Below, one piece after another: positions 29,625-40,179 of a stretch of 64,000 nt of DNA. A program made the position numbers and the translations under genes. How positions within the stretch are numbered: position 1 is the first letter of the stretch; each line of letters begins with the position of its first letter. This DNA comes from Catenulispora sp. GP43 (GTDB lineage Bacteria > Actinomycetota > Actinomycetes > Streptomycetales > Catenulisporaceae): NCBI RefSeq assembly GCF_041260665.1, contig NZ_JBGCCT010000037.1, positions 1 through 64,000 on the forward strand, read 5' to 3'. The notes below the pieces were generated by a model. That model was not told the origin of the DNA and made no database searches. It was given only the letters and a program-made list of their open reading frames with translations.

Positions 29625-29875
29625 GCCTTCGGCCCGCCTGTTTGATCCCGAATGTCGGCCAATCCTGTCCCTGACTGTGTCAGTATTGCTCCATTCCCAG
29701 TCCGTGAAGCCACCGTGCGTCTCGACATATTCGGCAGCCCAACGTCAAGACTCACCGTGCTGGCGACAGCCCTAACGAAACCGACCACGCCACCGCCGGG
29801 CCGCGGCACCCACGCCGAACAAGATCCCGCATATTTCGTGACCTCTCGGCTCCAGCAGACCGGAGGTAGCAGCAG

Positions 29876-31006
29876 GTGAAACGTCGATTGGCGGCGGCGG
29901 TAACCGCATCAGCGGTGATCCTTGTGGGGTCCGCCGACTCGGGGGCGTATCCTGGCGCCCAGGCGGAGCGCGCCTCCAGGAGCACCTCGACGAGCACCTC
30001 CTGCGGAGGTGGGGGCGGCGGCACCGGCCCGGTCGTGACCCAAGCCACGCAGGTCCAGCAAATCACCGGGCCCCTGTCCGCACGGTGGGGAATAAACGGC
30101 GCGGACCTCGGGGTGGCGTGGTCCGACGGCGTCTCGGTGTTCCACGTCTTCGGTGACAACTACAGCTCGGTCGTCCCCGGCTTCGGCGGGCCGACCGGGA
30201 CGGACAGGCAGCCCAACGCCCTCGGGTGGGACACCACCGGGGATCTCTGCACGGGAATTCAGTACACAGGGTTCGCCAACGGGACCGACACCCCGTCCGG
30301 GAACCGGCAGGCGATCCTGCCTGCCATCTCCAGCTCCGAGGACGGAATCGTGCCGTCCGGTGGCATCCACGTCAACGGCAAGGACTACCTGAAGTACATC
30401 ATCTTCCGGCTGGGCCACACCGGCCAGGAGCAGACGCGGGCCAACGGCATCGCGGAGTCGGACGACGGCGGAATCACCTGGCACCGGGTGGACACCGCTG
30501 TCTGGATGAACGACTCCTCGTACACCGAGAAGTTCCAGCAGCAGGCTCTGGCCGAGGGACCGGACGGGTACGTGTACGTCTACTCCACCCCCTCGGAGCG
30601 GCACGGTGACGTCTACCTGATGCAGGTGCCCGACGCGGCCATCCTGGACAAGGAGGCGTACCGGTACTGGACCGGGACCGGGTGGTCCTCGACGGAGTCA
30701 TCGGCCGAGGCGGTTTTCGCCGGGCCCGCCGGAGAGATGTCGGCCCAGTACCTTCCCTCGGTGAACCGGTGGGTGGCGATGTACAACGACGACAACGACA
30801 CCTCGAATGGCTCGACGGTCCTGCGGTACTCCACCTGCCCCACCGGGCCGTGGTCGTCCCCGCAGACGGTCCTGCCGGACAGCGTCCGGACGATCTACGC
30901 CCCGATGATCGACCCCCGCTCGACGGGGACGGACCTCTACTTCTACGGATCGGACTGGAACACCTATCAGACTTACCTGTTCCACTCGACGATCAACCTC
31001 CCTTGA
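29876..31006 (+). CDS. secreted DUF4185-type protein (beta-propeller, glycosidase-like fold)
   Basis: 376 residues from GTG 29876, with ggaggt 10-15 bases upstream. A signal peptide (KRRLAAAVTASAVILVGSADSG) is followed by a Ser/Thr and Gly-rich linker (STSCGGGGGGTG). The body has the features of DUF4185: TDLGV-like GADLGVAWSDG, VFHVFGDNYSS, repeated GxxS-type strands, then RANGIAESDDGGITWHRV and VNRWVAMYNDDN. These proteins adopt a five-bladed propeller like GH43/GH32 enzymes, and a polysaccharide-acting role is suspected but unproven. It is an intact gene within a block bounded by two tRNA-Arg-like fragments, so it may be cargo of an integrated element. Confidence 0.82.
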   Translation: MKRRLAAAVTASAVILVGSADSGAYPGAQAERASRSTSTSTSCGGGGGGTGPVVTQATQVQQITGPLSARWGINGADLGVAWSDGVSVFHVFGDNYSSVVPGFGGPTGTDRQPNALGWDTTGDLCTGIQYTGFANGTDTPSGNRQAILPAISSSEDGIVPSGGIHVNGKDYLKYIIFRLGHTGQEQTRANGIAESDDGGITWHRVDTAVWMNDSSYTEKFQQQALAEGPDGYVYVYSTPSERHGDVYLMQVPDAAILDKEAYRYWTGTGWSSTESSAEAVFAGPAGEMSAQYLPSVNRWVAMYNDDNDTSNGSTVLRYSTCPTGPWSSPQTVLPDSVRTIYAPMIDPRSTGTDLYFYGSDWNTYQTYLFHSTINLP

Positions 31007-31118
31007 GGGCCGAGCGGTGGGGGGACCGTGCGCGAGTGGAGTCCATCATCGGGTGCCCAGGTGTCGCACATAGCGATTGTCCTTCCGCGCGCTGACGGCT
31101 GAAGGCCTGGTCAGGAGG

Positions 31119-31160
31119 TGCCCCCGGCAGGATTCGAGCTGCGACCATCGGATTAGAAGA
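31119..31160 (-). other. 3' half of a tRNA-Arg(UCU) gene
   Basis: The minus strand reads TCTTCTAATCCGATGG, then the variable loop, a T arm in which GGTTCGAATCC has become gcTCGAATCC, and the acceptor strand CCGGGGGCA. The anticodon loop CTTCTAA carries TCT. No 5' half is present. It has the same orientation as the copy at 28938-28980, about 2.1 kb away. Confidence 0.7.
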
Positions 31161-31327
31161 GTGTCCACTGCATGCCATCTTGTGACCGTGACGAACGCGA
31201 CGTCCGTCATCACACCGTCATCACAGACCGTCTGAGTCAGGGAGCGAAGTCAGCGTCGTGTACTTGTGCTGCGGCTGGTTCTCTCCGCACGCGGAGGTCG
31301 GCGCTGGCAGATGAATGCCAGGCCAGA

Positions 31328-31366
31328 AGGTCCCGGTGGCAGGATTCGAACCTGCGGCCATCGACC
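31328..31366 (-). other. tRNA-like T arm and acceptor half, isotype unresolved
   Basis: The minus strand reads GGCCGCAGGTTCGAATCC and then TGCCACCGGGACC, a perfect T stem-loop plus a 3' acceptor strand. Upstream bases do not form a convincing anticodon arm; a GTG lies in a loop-like position but the acceptor does not look like tRNA-His. It lies just past the stop of the truncated Roco gene. Confidence 0.5.
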
Positions 31367-31381
31367 TGGACGCACAGAATT

Positions 31382-33214
31382 TCAAGACGACAGGAGCTCA
31401 ACGTCCGATCTCCCGCGGAAGGGGTATTCAAGATCGGCCAGATGCTGCGGGCACACATACATGATCCGTTGGTCTTCGGGACGGCTGATCGGCGTCAGGC
31501 CTCCCCAGTTCTTGCGGTGCTCGCGTTCCAGGCGTTCCAGCAGGTCACGCAGAGAGCGGAAGTCACCACCCGACGCAGTGCGGCGGTAGGGGCTGACGGG
31601 AACGTTCGACTGCAGACCGGAGGTGCTGTCCTTCCCGCTCGTGAAATCGTCGATGAACTCGACGGTCGCGGTGGCCGCCTCGATCGTAGCCTGGACACGG
31701 TCGCCGAGGCCGGCCGCCAGCACTCCTGGGCCGACGATCCCAAGGCCGGCGATCAGGTAGCGGAGGAACGGCAGGTAGCGTGCCAGTGCTGGCGGGATGG
31801 TGTCGATCGGATAGTCCCCGGCGCCGTCGTCCAGCAGATGGGGCCCGGCCGGCCATTCACACCACAGGCTCAGCACATGCTTGTCGCGGTGCAGGACCGC
31901 GGTCCGACCGACGACGCGGATGCTGAACACCGCCGGGCAGTGCACGCCCGCGTTGGCACGGTGTTCCAACAGGGTGCGGATACCGTTGAGCATGGCCTGC
32001 TGTTCGGCGTCGATCCGGTTCAGGGTGCTGTCCTGGGCGTCCATGCGGTGCCGGATGGCGTCCAGTTCGGCGACGAGGCTGGTGCCTCGCAGCCCGTCGA
32101 GCATGACGGCGGCCTCGAGCTTCCTCCGGCTTTTCGGGCAGCGGACCAGATGCTGGGCGTCCGGGTCGGGATCCGTGGCCTCGGCCAACAACTCGTCCAG
32201 ATCGAACGCGTGGGTGCAACCGGTGCCGTCAGGGCCGGTGCAGACGCAGGGAACGAGGCGTGCCTCGACCAGCCCGGGGTAACGGTCCTCGATGATGTTG
32301 TCGAACGCCTCGGTGAGCACCGACAGGAACCGCACTGGGTAGGACCCGGTCACGCGAATAGAGACGGTGGGCTGCTCGCGACCGTCGTCCACAATCAGGG
32401 CCCAGGCAGGGGTGACTCCGTCGCGGTCGTGCAGCAGGGCCCCGCCGCGCCAGTGCAGGCCGGCGGTGTAGCGGTGTTCGCGGGCGATGAACCACGTCGG
32501 GATCCCGGCCTGGCGAGAGCGCAGCCGGTAGACGATGCCGATCTCGCGGGCGCCCTTGGCGGCGACATGCTCGCGCCATTGCCCGTCGACCTCAGTCGGC
32601 GGGGATTCGGGCAGCCGGTCGACGATGAAGGCGACGTCGTCGCTGTCGTGATGGTCGCCGAGGCGGTAGGCCAGGTCGAAGCTCTCCATCATGCGGATCA
32701 ACCGGTCGGGCAGATCCGGATCGTCCTCCGCCTCCGCCAGGTCGTTCCACAGCCGGTGCCGCTCGGCCCGTGACAGCACCCCGTCGGCGGCGGTGACCGC
32801 GGCGCTGTCGATGACCTGGGTGATTCGCTCGTCAAGCCACCGGGGCCGCAGGATCACCTTGGCAGCCAGGTCCGGCCGGTCCGCGAAGTACACGATCTGG
32901 CCCAGGTCGTTCATGACGCGCGCGACCGCCTGCTGCCCCGCGGGATCGGTGAGACCGGCGGCGGCCATGGCCTTGAAGACGGCACTTCGCGTGGCCGTAC
33001 GTCCGGGCAGGTCGCGGACCGCCTGAGCAGCGTCGGCCCACACCGTCGGCCAACGCATTCCCATCAGCGGCAGCTTCGCGGCCAGAGCCGTGATGGTCTC
33101 CAGCAACTCGCCGATGCCGGTGGGTGTGCGGGAATCGGCCCTGTGCACGGCGGCGATCTGCGGGTAGCGCCCGGCCAGATCGGCTGGCAGGGTCGCCGGG
33201 GAATCCTCATCTGT
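31382..33214 (-). pseudogene. Roco-family COR-domain protein, 5' truncated
   Basis: About 600 residues are readable in frame. The first (DLAGRYPQIAAVHRADSRT) is the end of a Roc GTPase domain. A COR region follows with the winged-helix pattern VMNDLGQIVYFADRPDLAAK and VILRPRWLDERITQVID, then RLIRMMESFDLAYRLGD and later an unknown C-terminal part with a Cys pair (VPCVCTG) and two hydrophobic segments near ARYLPFLRYLIAGLGIVG. The P-loop GTPase half and any leucine-rich repeats are gone; an in-frame stop and an IS3 element occupy that place. The 3' end (RGRSDVELLSS) may also be a junction, since a tRNA-like fragment follows. Bacterial Roco proteins are GTP-regulated switches; this copy cannot bind GTP. 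Confidence 0.72.
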
Positions 33215-33230
33215 CTATCCCCTGGAACCA

Positions 33231-34449
33231 TGGAGGGTTCTGTCAAGCGGCTAGAGCCACCTGATGATTGTTGGTGCTCCGTCGTTCCTTCATGAGCCGT
33301 TCGAACTCGGTCGGCGCGAGGCAGCCGGCCGCGCTGTGGCGTCGGCGCGTGTTGTAGAAGTCGGCAATCCAGGTCGCGATGCGGATCCGGGCCTCGGCGT
33401 GGGTGGCGAACGAGTGCCGGTGGACGAACTCGACCTTGAGCGCACTGTTGAACGACTCGCTCACAGCGTTGTCCAGGGCCGAACCGACCCGGCCCATGCT
33501 CTGGACCACGCCAAGCCGCGCGCACAGGTCGTTGAACAGGGCGGACGTGTACTCCGAGCCGCGATCGCTGTGAAAGATCACGCCGTCGACGTCACCGCCA
33601 CGGGTCGCAACCGCCATCTGCAAAGCGGCGGCCACCAACTGCGCGTCGTGGTGCTCACCCAGGGCGTAGCCCAGCAGCCGACGGCTGAACAGATCGATCA
33701 CGCTCGCGCACCACAGCCGCCCCTCGCTGGTGACGATCTCGGTCATGTCACCGCACCACAGCACGTCCGGAGCGACCGCGTCGAAGTTCCGACGCACCAG
33801 GTCACGGGCCACCGGCCGCTTGCCCTGCCTGGTCGAGCTGCGTCGCTTGGGCGGCTTGCGCCCAGACAACCCGAGCTCGGCCATCAGCTGCGCAACGGTG
33901 TTCACCGACACCGCCCAGCCCTCATCGACCAGGTCCTGGTGGATCCGCGGCGAGCCGTAGCCTTGCCCGACGCCTCGAAAAGCTTCGTCACGCGCTCACA
34001 CAACGCCGCCTTGCGCAGCTGCCGTGCAGTCGGCGCCCGATCATGCCACTTGTAGAACCAGGATTCCGAGACGCCCAGCGCCCGGCACGTCAGGGCATGC
34101 GGCACCCCGTGCTCGGTCCTCTGGCAGGCGATGAAGTCGGCCACGGCTACCTCGTCGCCTCCTTCACCCACAGGACCACCGAACGCTTGAGGACATCACG
34201 CTCCATCCGCAGCTCGGCGTTCTCCCGCCGCAACCGCGCCAGCTCCGCGGCCTTCGACTCGCCCAGCCCACTCGCCGCAGCCTGCCGCTGCGCGGCCCGC
34301 TCCCGACTCACCCACGTGGCCAACGTCGTCTCGTTGATCCCCAGGTCCCGCGCCACCTCCGCGCACGACTTCCCGGTCTCGGTCACGATCCGGATCGTAC
34401 CGGCGCCTCATCTCAGCCATCTGACTCTCCCTGTCAGTTGTGGCCTCCA
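33231..34449 (-). mobile_element. IS3-family insertion sequence, decayed
   Basis: The outer bases tggagg at 33231 and cctcca at 34444-34449 are inverted, with further weak matches inside (tgtcaag / ctgacag). It encloses orfA and orfB remnants on the minus strand. It separates two truncated signalling genes, which suggests a deletion accompanied or followed its insertion. No direct target duplication is evident. Confidence 0.7.
33243..34420 (-). pseudogene. IS3 orfA/orfB transposase, broken
   Basis: OrfA begins MAEMRRRYDPDR at 34420, then loses a segment and its frame before resuming as TETGKSCAEVARDLGINETT (helix-turn-helix) and a leucine-zipper-like ELARLRRENAELRMERDVL. OrfB follows as FIACQRTEHGVPHALTCRAL; one base is lost near 33965 after FEASG. 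The rest (SVNTVAQLMAELGLSG) carries the core: LWCGDMTEIVTSEG, VIFHSDRGSEYTS and GSALDNAVSESFNSALKVE, ending STNNHQVALAA. All three acidic residues survive, but the chain is broken twice. Confidence 0.85.
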
Positions 34450-34465
34450 CGATACGAGGGAAACG

Positions 34466-35674
34466 TCAGTGCGGTGACACCGCGATCAAGCCATCGGTAT
34501 ACAGCACAAGCGTGGAGTTCGGCGGCAGGACCTCGGTGGCCTCTGAGCGGACGGGCGTGGGATCGATGCCCAGCAGCATGCTCCGGCCGCCGGTCAGGAA
34601 ACGCGTGTCGCCCTCACTGCTGACCAGCACCGGGGGCGGATGGCCTGCGACGGCGTAGTTGAACTTCCATGGCTCGTCCGGGGCGTCCTTCTCCACCAGG
34701 CCGTAGATGCAGCTCAGGGTGTCGCCCTGGTAGAAGATGTGGTGTGCGGCGTCCAATCGGGCCAGGATCTTCCCCGGCGGCTCCTTGCGGTCGCAGGCGA
34801 CGCCGCGCAGCATGTTGCGGACCTGGCTCATCGTGACCGCGGCGCGCAGGTCATGCCCGGCGACGTCCCCGATGATCACAGCGGTGGCGCCGTAGGGCAG
34901 GACGAACGCGTCATACGAGTCCCCACCGACCCCCGCAGGCTCCGCAGCCGGCTGGTAGCGTGCCGCGATTTCCAGCGGCCCCGTCTCGGGCAACTCCGGC
35001 AGCAGAGAACGCTGCAGCCGCTCGGCGATGCGTTGGACCTCGGTGTGCAGGAGGCCGTTGTCCACCGCCAAGGCGACCCGGTGGGCCAGGTCCTCGACCA
35101 ACGGAAGATCGTCCTCTGTGAACGGCGCGGTGTCCCCGCTGCGGACCAGCGTCAGCGCCCCGAAAACCTGCCGACGAGAGCGCAACGGCGCCAAGACCGC
35201 CGTGTGGGCCCCCAGGTGGGCGAACAGTTCCAACTCGACCGCGTGCAGCGGGTCGGCGGCGTGTTCCGGCTCGGGGAAATCCTTGACCAGTAGCGGGCCG
35301 GCGCCGCGCAGAGTCCTGGCCAGCGGCGCGGGCGAGTCGTCGGGAATCGGCGGCAGGGCGGCCTCGAAGAGCCCCGGGGGCAGCAGGTCGGGGTCCCGGT
35401 GTTCCACGACCTCGCGGTGCAGGCGGCCGGCGTCGTCGACCAGATCGACCGCGCACCAGTCGGCCAGGCCGGGTACCAGCGTGCGGCACAGTCGGCGCAG
35501 CCCGGTCTCCAAGTTCATGGTGCTGGCCAGCGCGTCGTTGGCGTTGAGCAGCACCGTCAAGCGCCCCAGCGCGCCCTGCACAACCTGCTCGATGTCGCCG
35601 CTCTCCGCGCCGGACGGCGCCGCGTCGCTCTCCTCGGGGTCCGTCGCAGCGCCCCTTCCTTGAAATCCATCCAT
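34466..35674 (-). pseudogene. GAF-PP2C (RsbU/SpoIIE-type) phosphatase, C-terminus truncated by IS3
   Basis: 402 residues remain from ATG 35674. A GAF domain spans about 45-215 (LCRTLVPGLADWCAVDLVDD, LAPLRSRRQVFGALTLVRSG). A PP2C/SpoIIE domain follows from about 230: GGDSYDAFVLPYGATAVIIG with the metal-binding first Asp, DVAGHDLRAAVTMSQVRN, and AVAGHPPPVLV. At LYTDGLIAVSPH the frame enters the neighbouring insertion sequence; the expected VERR.. helix and the final metal-binding Asp region are lost. Family members dephosphorylate anti-sigma antagonists in sigma-factor partner switching. It lies downstream of the cytochrome operon, separated by 262 bases. Confidence 0.82.
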
Positions 35675-35936
35675 CGGTGCGGGCGGGGGCGGAACTCACA
35701 TCCGCCCCCGCGTCCGCGCACCGGATGGCGCCCAGTGCACCAACGTCAGAGGATCCGCCGCACTCACCGCCGCAGCCAGCCTAATACGCCAGCCTGGCTT
35801 CGGCCTCTGAACTGCGCTTTCATTGAGACGCGGCAGGAAGTCGCTGGCTGAGGCCGAAGCGTGGGCCGTGAGTGGTGGTCGTAAGGCCAGCTCAACCCCG
35901 GTGGCCGCCACGCCACCGGTTATCGTCCGCTGGTGT

Positions 35937-36881
35937 CTACTGTCGGCGTTCGTGCCGGTAGTGGTCGCGCCAGACGAGCCGGTAGACCGGCACGTAGCGC
36001 GGGATCGACCGGACGCCGGGGATGAAGGGGATCAGGACGAAGCCGAGACTCAGTACCGCCATCAGGCCCCAGATGAGCGCGTCGGCGTTGGTGGTGTGGT
36101 CGAACGGCGAGATCTGGTACCAGAACGTGTACAGCCACAGCCACGGCTGACCGGGGTAGTTCCCGGTCTCGTTCATCATGCCCCACTGGTTGCCGGACAG
36201 GTGTCTGTCGTCGGCGAGGCCGGCCATGTATGTGCCGTCGTTCAAGAACAGCAGAGGCTTGGTGTAGTCGTTCTGGTAAAATCCGCCGGTCGATAGCAGC
36301 TGCCCGTCCAGAGACCCGGCCTGGGCTTGATTCAACAGCTGGTTCAGCAGGACCTGAACTGGTCCGGCGGTACCCGCCGGGACTTGGGTCGGATCGCCCT
36401 TGGCCGCGGTCACCGCGTCGGAGTACTGCTTGCGCAGCGCGGTCTGCTGGTCGGCGGTGGCGTTCTTGTACTCTGTCAGCGCCGCGGCCACATCAGCGGC
36501 CTGGGGGGCATTGGACAGCGGGGTGAGGACGAAGTCGTTCACGGTGTCGATCGGCTGGTGCACTCCGACAAGTTTCGCGAGTCCGACCGGACCGATCTTC
36601 TGCCCGGGTGCCGCGCTGTTGTAGGGCGGTCCGTAGCCGGCGGTGGTGCTGCTGCCGTCCAGCTCGGTGAACGCTGTGGACAGGAAGTCGCCCGGATCGG
36701 CCTTGGCCCAGGACTGGAGCGTCACGGGCTTGTCGTCGGGCGCGCCGAACACCGCGGCCAGCCCGACGGTCAGCAGTGCGACCGCGACCAGCGCGATCAC
36801 GAACTCCTTGACCAGGTCGTAGGGCCGGGTGCGCTTCGGTACGGGTTCGGGCTGTGGTAGGCGGGCCCAGCGGGGGGTCAT
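35937..36881 (-). CDS. cytochrome b C-terminal (subunit IV-like) protein with large exported insert
   Basis: 314 residues; its ATG at 36881 overlaps the upstream stop as ATGA. The first helix is FVIALVAVALLTVGLAAVFG. A long hydrophilic region (about residues 50-225) with glycine/proline-rich text follows, then two or three membrane helices (WLWLYTFWYQI, ALIWGLMAVLSLGFVLIPFI) and a basic tail. The start PYDLVKEFVIA and the final helices fit the C-terminal half of split cytochrome b (PetD-like). The size of the non-cytoplasmic insert is unusual for subunit IV (about 160 residues in b6f). It pairs with the b6-like gene just upstream. Confidence 0.8.
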   Translation of the reverse strand: MTPRWARLPQPEPVPKRTRPYDLVKEFVIALVAVALLTVGLAAVFGAPDDKPVTLQSWAKADPGDFLSTAFTELDGSSTTAGYGPPYNSAAPGQKIGPVGLAKLVGVHQPIDTVNDFVLTPLSNAPQAADVAAALTEYKNATADQQTALRKQYSDAVTAAKGDPTQVPAGTAGPVQVLLNQLLNQAQAGSLDGQLLSTGGFYQNDYTKPLLFLNDGTYMAGLADDRHLSGNQWGMMNETGNYPGQPWLWLYTFWYQISPFDHTTNADALIWGLMAVLSLGFVLIPFIPGVRSIPRYVPVYRLVWRDHYRHERRQ

Positions 36882-37567
36882 CGGTCCTCCCCCTCAGGCG
36901 TTTGGCTGGCTTCCGTTTCCACGCTGGCCGAACCGCTGTCCAGCGGGATCGGCGGCACGACGCCGCGGCGGCGGACCAGCAGAACGTGCCAGGCGGTCAG
37001 CAGCCCGAGGGCGAGCGGCAGCAGCACGATGTGCCACATCAGCATCTGCCCGAAGTCCAGGACGTTGAAGAACGCGCCGACCCCGACCGAGTTCAGCCCG
37101 TCCTTGGCCTGGGTACCGATCCACTGCGAGTCGAAGTTCTGCTGGACCAGGTACCCGGTGAAGGCAGTGCCGACAGAGGCCAGGAACGCGACCGCGCCGG
37201 TGATCCAGGTCGCCGCACGACGGCCGCGCCATGCGGCCATGAAGAACTTGCCCCACAGGTGGATGACCATGAAGGCCATGAACAGCTCGACGCTCCAAAG
37301 GTGCAGCGAGTTGACGTAGCGGCCGACGGACGAGACGTGCCACCAGGTCGGGCCCTTCAGCGCCAGGATGCCGCCGGTGGCGAGGACCACGCACAGCGCG
37401 GACAGCGTCAGTACTCCGAACACATAGATCCAGGAGGCGACCCAGGACGGCTGCGTATCCGGCAGCAGCTTGTCCGGAGGGAAGGTCCGGACCGCGCGAC
37501 GGCGCACGGCACCGGTCCAGCCACCGGACCCGGCCCTCGGGGATGACGGTGCGGTCTGGTCAGTCAT
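36878..37567 (-). CDS. cytochrome b N-terminal (b6-like) di-heme subunit
   Basis: 229 residues from ATG 37567. Membrane helices start at ASWIYVFGVLTLSALCVVLA. The haem-ligand pattern is present: one His pair in NSLHLWSVELFMAFMVIHLW and a second pair in MLMWHIVLLPLALGLLTAWH, each separated by about 13 residues, as in b6-type cytochromes. SVGTAFTGYLVQQNFDSQWI corresponds to the quinol-site loop region. It would carry electrons across the membrane between quinone and a partner. No Rieske iron-sulfur or cytochrome c gene is adjacent, so the acceptor is unknown. It overlaps its neighbours on both sides, so the three genes are co-translated. Confidence 0.88.
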   Translation of the reverse strand: MTDQTAPSSPRAGSGGWTGAVRRRAVRTFPPDKLLPDTQPSWVASWIYVFGVLTLSALCVVLATGGILALKGPTWWHVSSVGRYVNSLHLWSVELFMAFMVIHLWGKFFMAAWRGRRAATWITGAVAFLASVGTAFTGYLVQQNFDSQWIGTQAKDGLNSVGVGAFFNVLDFGQMLMWHIVLLPLALGLLTAWHVLLVRRRGVVPPIPLDSGSASVETEASQTPEGEDR

Positions 37568-37745
37568 CGTGCTTGTGTCCCTTCGGGAAGGGCAGCAGCA
37601 GTGCGAGGACGAACACCAGGATCATGATGCCGATGACGGTCAGGTTGGCCACCGAGATCTGGATCACACCCCAGTGCAGGTAGTGCCCGGTGTGGTTGAG
37701 GTCGACCGGAGCAGCCACGACCGAGGTGGGCGGTGGTGCGGCCAT
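37560..37745 (-). CDS. small single-helix membrane protein of the cytochrome b operon
   Basis: 61 residues from ATG 37745, with an aaagg-type site upstream. It has a short N-terminal segment with a conserved-looking HTGHYLHWGVIQIS, one membrane helix (LTVIGIMILVFVLALLLPFP) and a Lys/His-rich tail KGHKHDD. The stop overlaps the start of the b6-like gene by eight bases. The His residues near the membrane could ligate haem or metal, but this is conjecture. It is probably an accessory subunit of the cytochrome complex. Confidence 0.72.
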   Translation of the reverse strand: MAAPPPTSVVAAPVDLNHTGHYLHWGVIQISVANLTVIGIMILVFVLALLLPFPKGHKHDD

Positions 37746-38103
37746 GATGGATCGCCTTTCGCAGGAGACACATGCGGAGTCTGGAAGTAGTGGCGGAGTG
37801 AATGTCTCTCCGTGGCAGGCACTGAACCAGGGCCGATAGGCCTGTCTTACGAGGACCGACGGCACCGGCTCAGCGCGTGCCGTAGGCCGACGGCTGAGTA
37901 GAACGACAACGGGATCCCGGCAGCGCGAGGTTTCGCGACGGTAGGCCAACTGGGGGACCGCAGGTATCCGGCACACCTGTGCCGGCACTGACGAGGATCA
38001 CGCCACCGCAGCGTCGTCGCCGCTGTCCCGCGGCCCGGCGCAGCACGCCGTAGACGGCGGCGGCCAGCACCGTAGCCTTGCCTGTAGTACCTCTGAAACT
38101 CGC
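37746..38103. other. intergenic stretch upstream of the cytochrome operon, no gene seen
   Basis: No credible coding frame is present. It should contain the promoter of the cytochrome operon, but no clear -10/-35 pair stands out. The right part ends at an IS terminus (ctatgacctggggttt at about 38104) similar to the end of the element at 40794-41922. Confidence 0.45.
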
Positions 38104-38128
38104 CCATAGGCTATGACCTGGGGTTTCA

Positions 38129-38347
<219 letters not shown>

Positions 38348-38424
38348 CTAGGTCGTGTCTGGTGTTGCGATCAGTATTCGTAGTTTCTATCCCGTGACCG
38401 GGTTGAGGCTGGTAGAACGCTGAT

Positions 38425-38844
38425 GTGACGCGACGTGAGCTGAGCGACGACGAGTGGGCGTTGATCGAGCCTCTGCTTCCGATCGGGCGGTTCGGCCCGT
38501 ACCCGCAACGCCTGCGTGACCAGGTCGAAGGGGTGATTTGGCGGTTCCGCACGGGCAGTCAGTGGCGGGAGATGCCTGCCGAGTTCGGGCCTTGGCAGAC
38601 GGTCTACGATGCGTTCGCCCGTTGGCGCGAGGCCGGGGTGTTCGCGGCGTTGATGGACGCGATGATCGCCGAGGCAGCCCGGCGTGGGCAGGCGGACCTG
38701 TCGCTGGGGAGCGTGGACTCCACCAGCGTGCGTGCACACCAGGATGCGGCGGGGATGCGCCTTGATCCGCAGGTCCTCGAGGCGCTTGAGAAGGCAGCGG
38801 CCGAGGAAAAGGGGCGGCAGCAACCGGACAAACCGCCCCACTGA
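38425..38844 (+). CDS. IS5-family transposase, first frame (N-terminal half)
   Basis: 139 residues from GTG 38425 (TRRELSDDEWALIEPLLP), the typical DUF4096-type N-terminus. It continues EGVIWRFRTGSQWREMPAEF and GVFAALMDAMIAEAARRG and holds the first catalytic Asp in LGSVDSTSVRAHQDAAG. The heptamer A AAG GGG occurs at 38808-38814 in the reading frame; slipping back one base there joins the second frame without a stop. The zero-frame product ends DKPPH and would be inactive alone. Confidence 0.87.
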   Translation: MTRRELSDDEWALIEPLLPIGRFGPYPQRLRDQVEGVIWRFRTGSQWREMPAEFGPWQTVYDAFARWREAGVFAALMDAMIAEAARRGQADLSLGSVDSTSVRAHQDAAGMRLDPQVLEALEKAAAEEKGRQQPDKPPH

Positions 38845-39413
38845 GCGACGAGGAACAGAACGCGGCTGAACAACGGCGGTGGGTGCGACGCCGTCGCCGG
38901 GCCCGGCTCACCGCCGCCGCACTTGGGCGTTCGCGTGGCGGGCTGACCGGCAAGGTCCACCTGTCAGCGGACAGGTGGTGCCGGCCGCTGTCTTTCGTGC
39001 TGACCCCCGGCCAGGCCGGCGACAGTCCGCAATTCGCTGCGGTCCTGGCGAAGGTCAAGGTCCGGGGCCCGGTCGGGCGGCCGCGCACCCGCCCGGACGC
39101 GGTCGCCGCCGATAAGGCCTACTCATCCCGCGCCAACCGTGCCCACCTGCACAAACGCGGCATTAAAGCAGTGATCCCGGAGAAGACGGACCAGGCCGCA
39201 CACCGCAAGAAGCGCGGGAGTGCCGGCGGGCGACCTGTTGCCTTCGACGCCGAACTGTACAAGGAGCGCAACACGGTGGAGCGCTGCATCAACAAGATCA
39301 AGATATGGCGCGGCCTGGCCATGCGCAGTGACAAGAAGCCCGAGAGCTACCTGGCCGGACTCCAACTACGCGGGGCACTGATCTGGATACGCAGCCTCAA
39401 ACCAACAGCGTGA
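38814..39413 (+). CDS. IS5-family transposase, second frame (C-terminal half, by -1 frameshift)
   Basis: This frame is open from the slip site at 38814 and has no start of its own near there. It reads GQTAPLSDEEQNAAEQRRWV, then GLTGKVHLSADRWCRPLSFV, AVAADKAYSSRANRAHL (second catalytic Asp) and NTVERCINKIKIWRGLAMR (catalytic Glu), ending SLKPTA at 39413. The fused product would be about 329 residues. An internal start at 38883 is possible but would omit part of the core. Confidence 0.85.
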   Translation, partial: AAATGQTAPLSDEEQNAAEQRRWVRRRRRARLTAAALGRSRGGLTGKVHLSADRWCRPLSFVLTPGQAGDSPQFAAVLAKVKVRGPVGRPRTRPDAVAADKAYSSRANRAHLHKRGIKAVIPEKTDQAAHRKKRGSAGGRPVAFDAELYKERNTVERCINKIKIWRGLAMRSDKKPESYLAGLQLRGALIWIRSLKPTA

Positions 39414-39424
39414 TCAGAACCTCA

Positions 39425-40173
<749 letters not shown>

Positions 40174-40179
40174 GAGGGC

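Noticed and set aside
31328-31440. A complete tRNA-His or other tRNA gene on the minus strand
   Set aside because: Only the T arm and acceptor strand fold; no matching 5' acceptor or D arm could be found.
31172-32773. A 533-codon open frame on the plus strand opposite the Roco remnant
   Set aside because: It is the antisense shadow of the COR-domain frame; its text is low in helix/strand patterning and has no ribosome site, whereas the minus-strand frame matches a known family.
37847-38107. Minus-strand frames upstream of the cytochrome operon
   Set aside because: Arginine-rich, no start site, overlap an IS terminus; read as non-coding.
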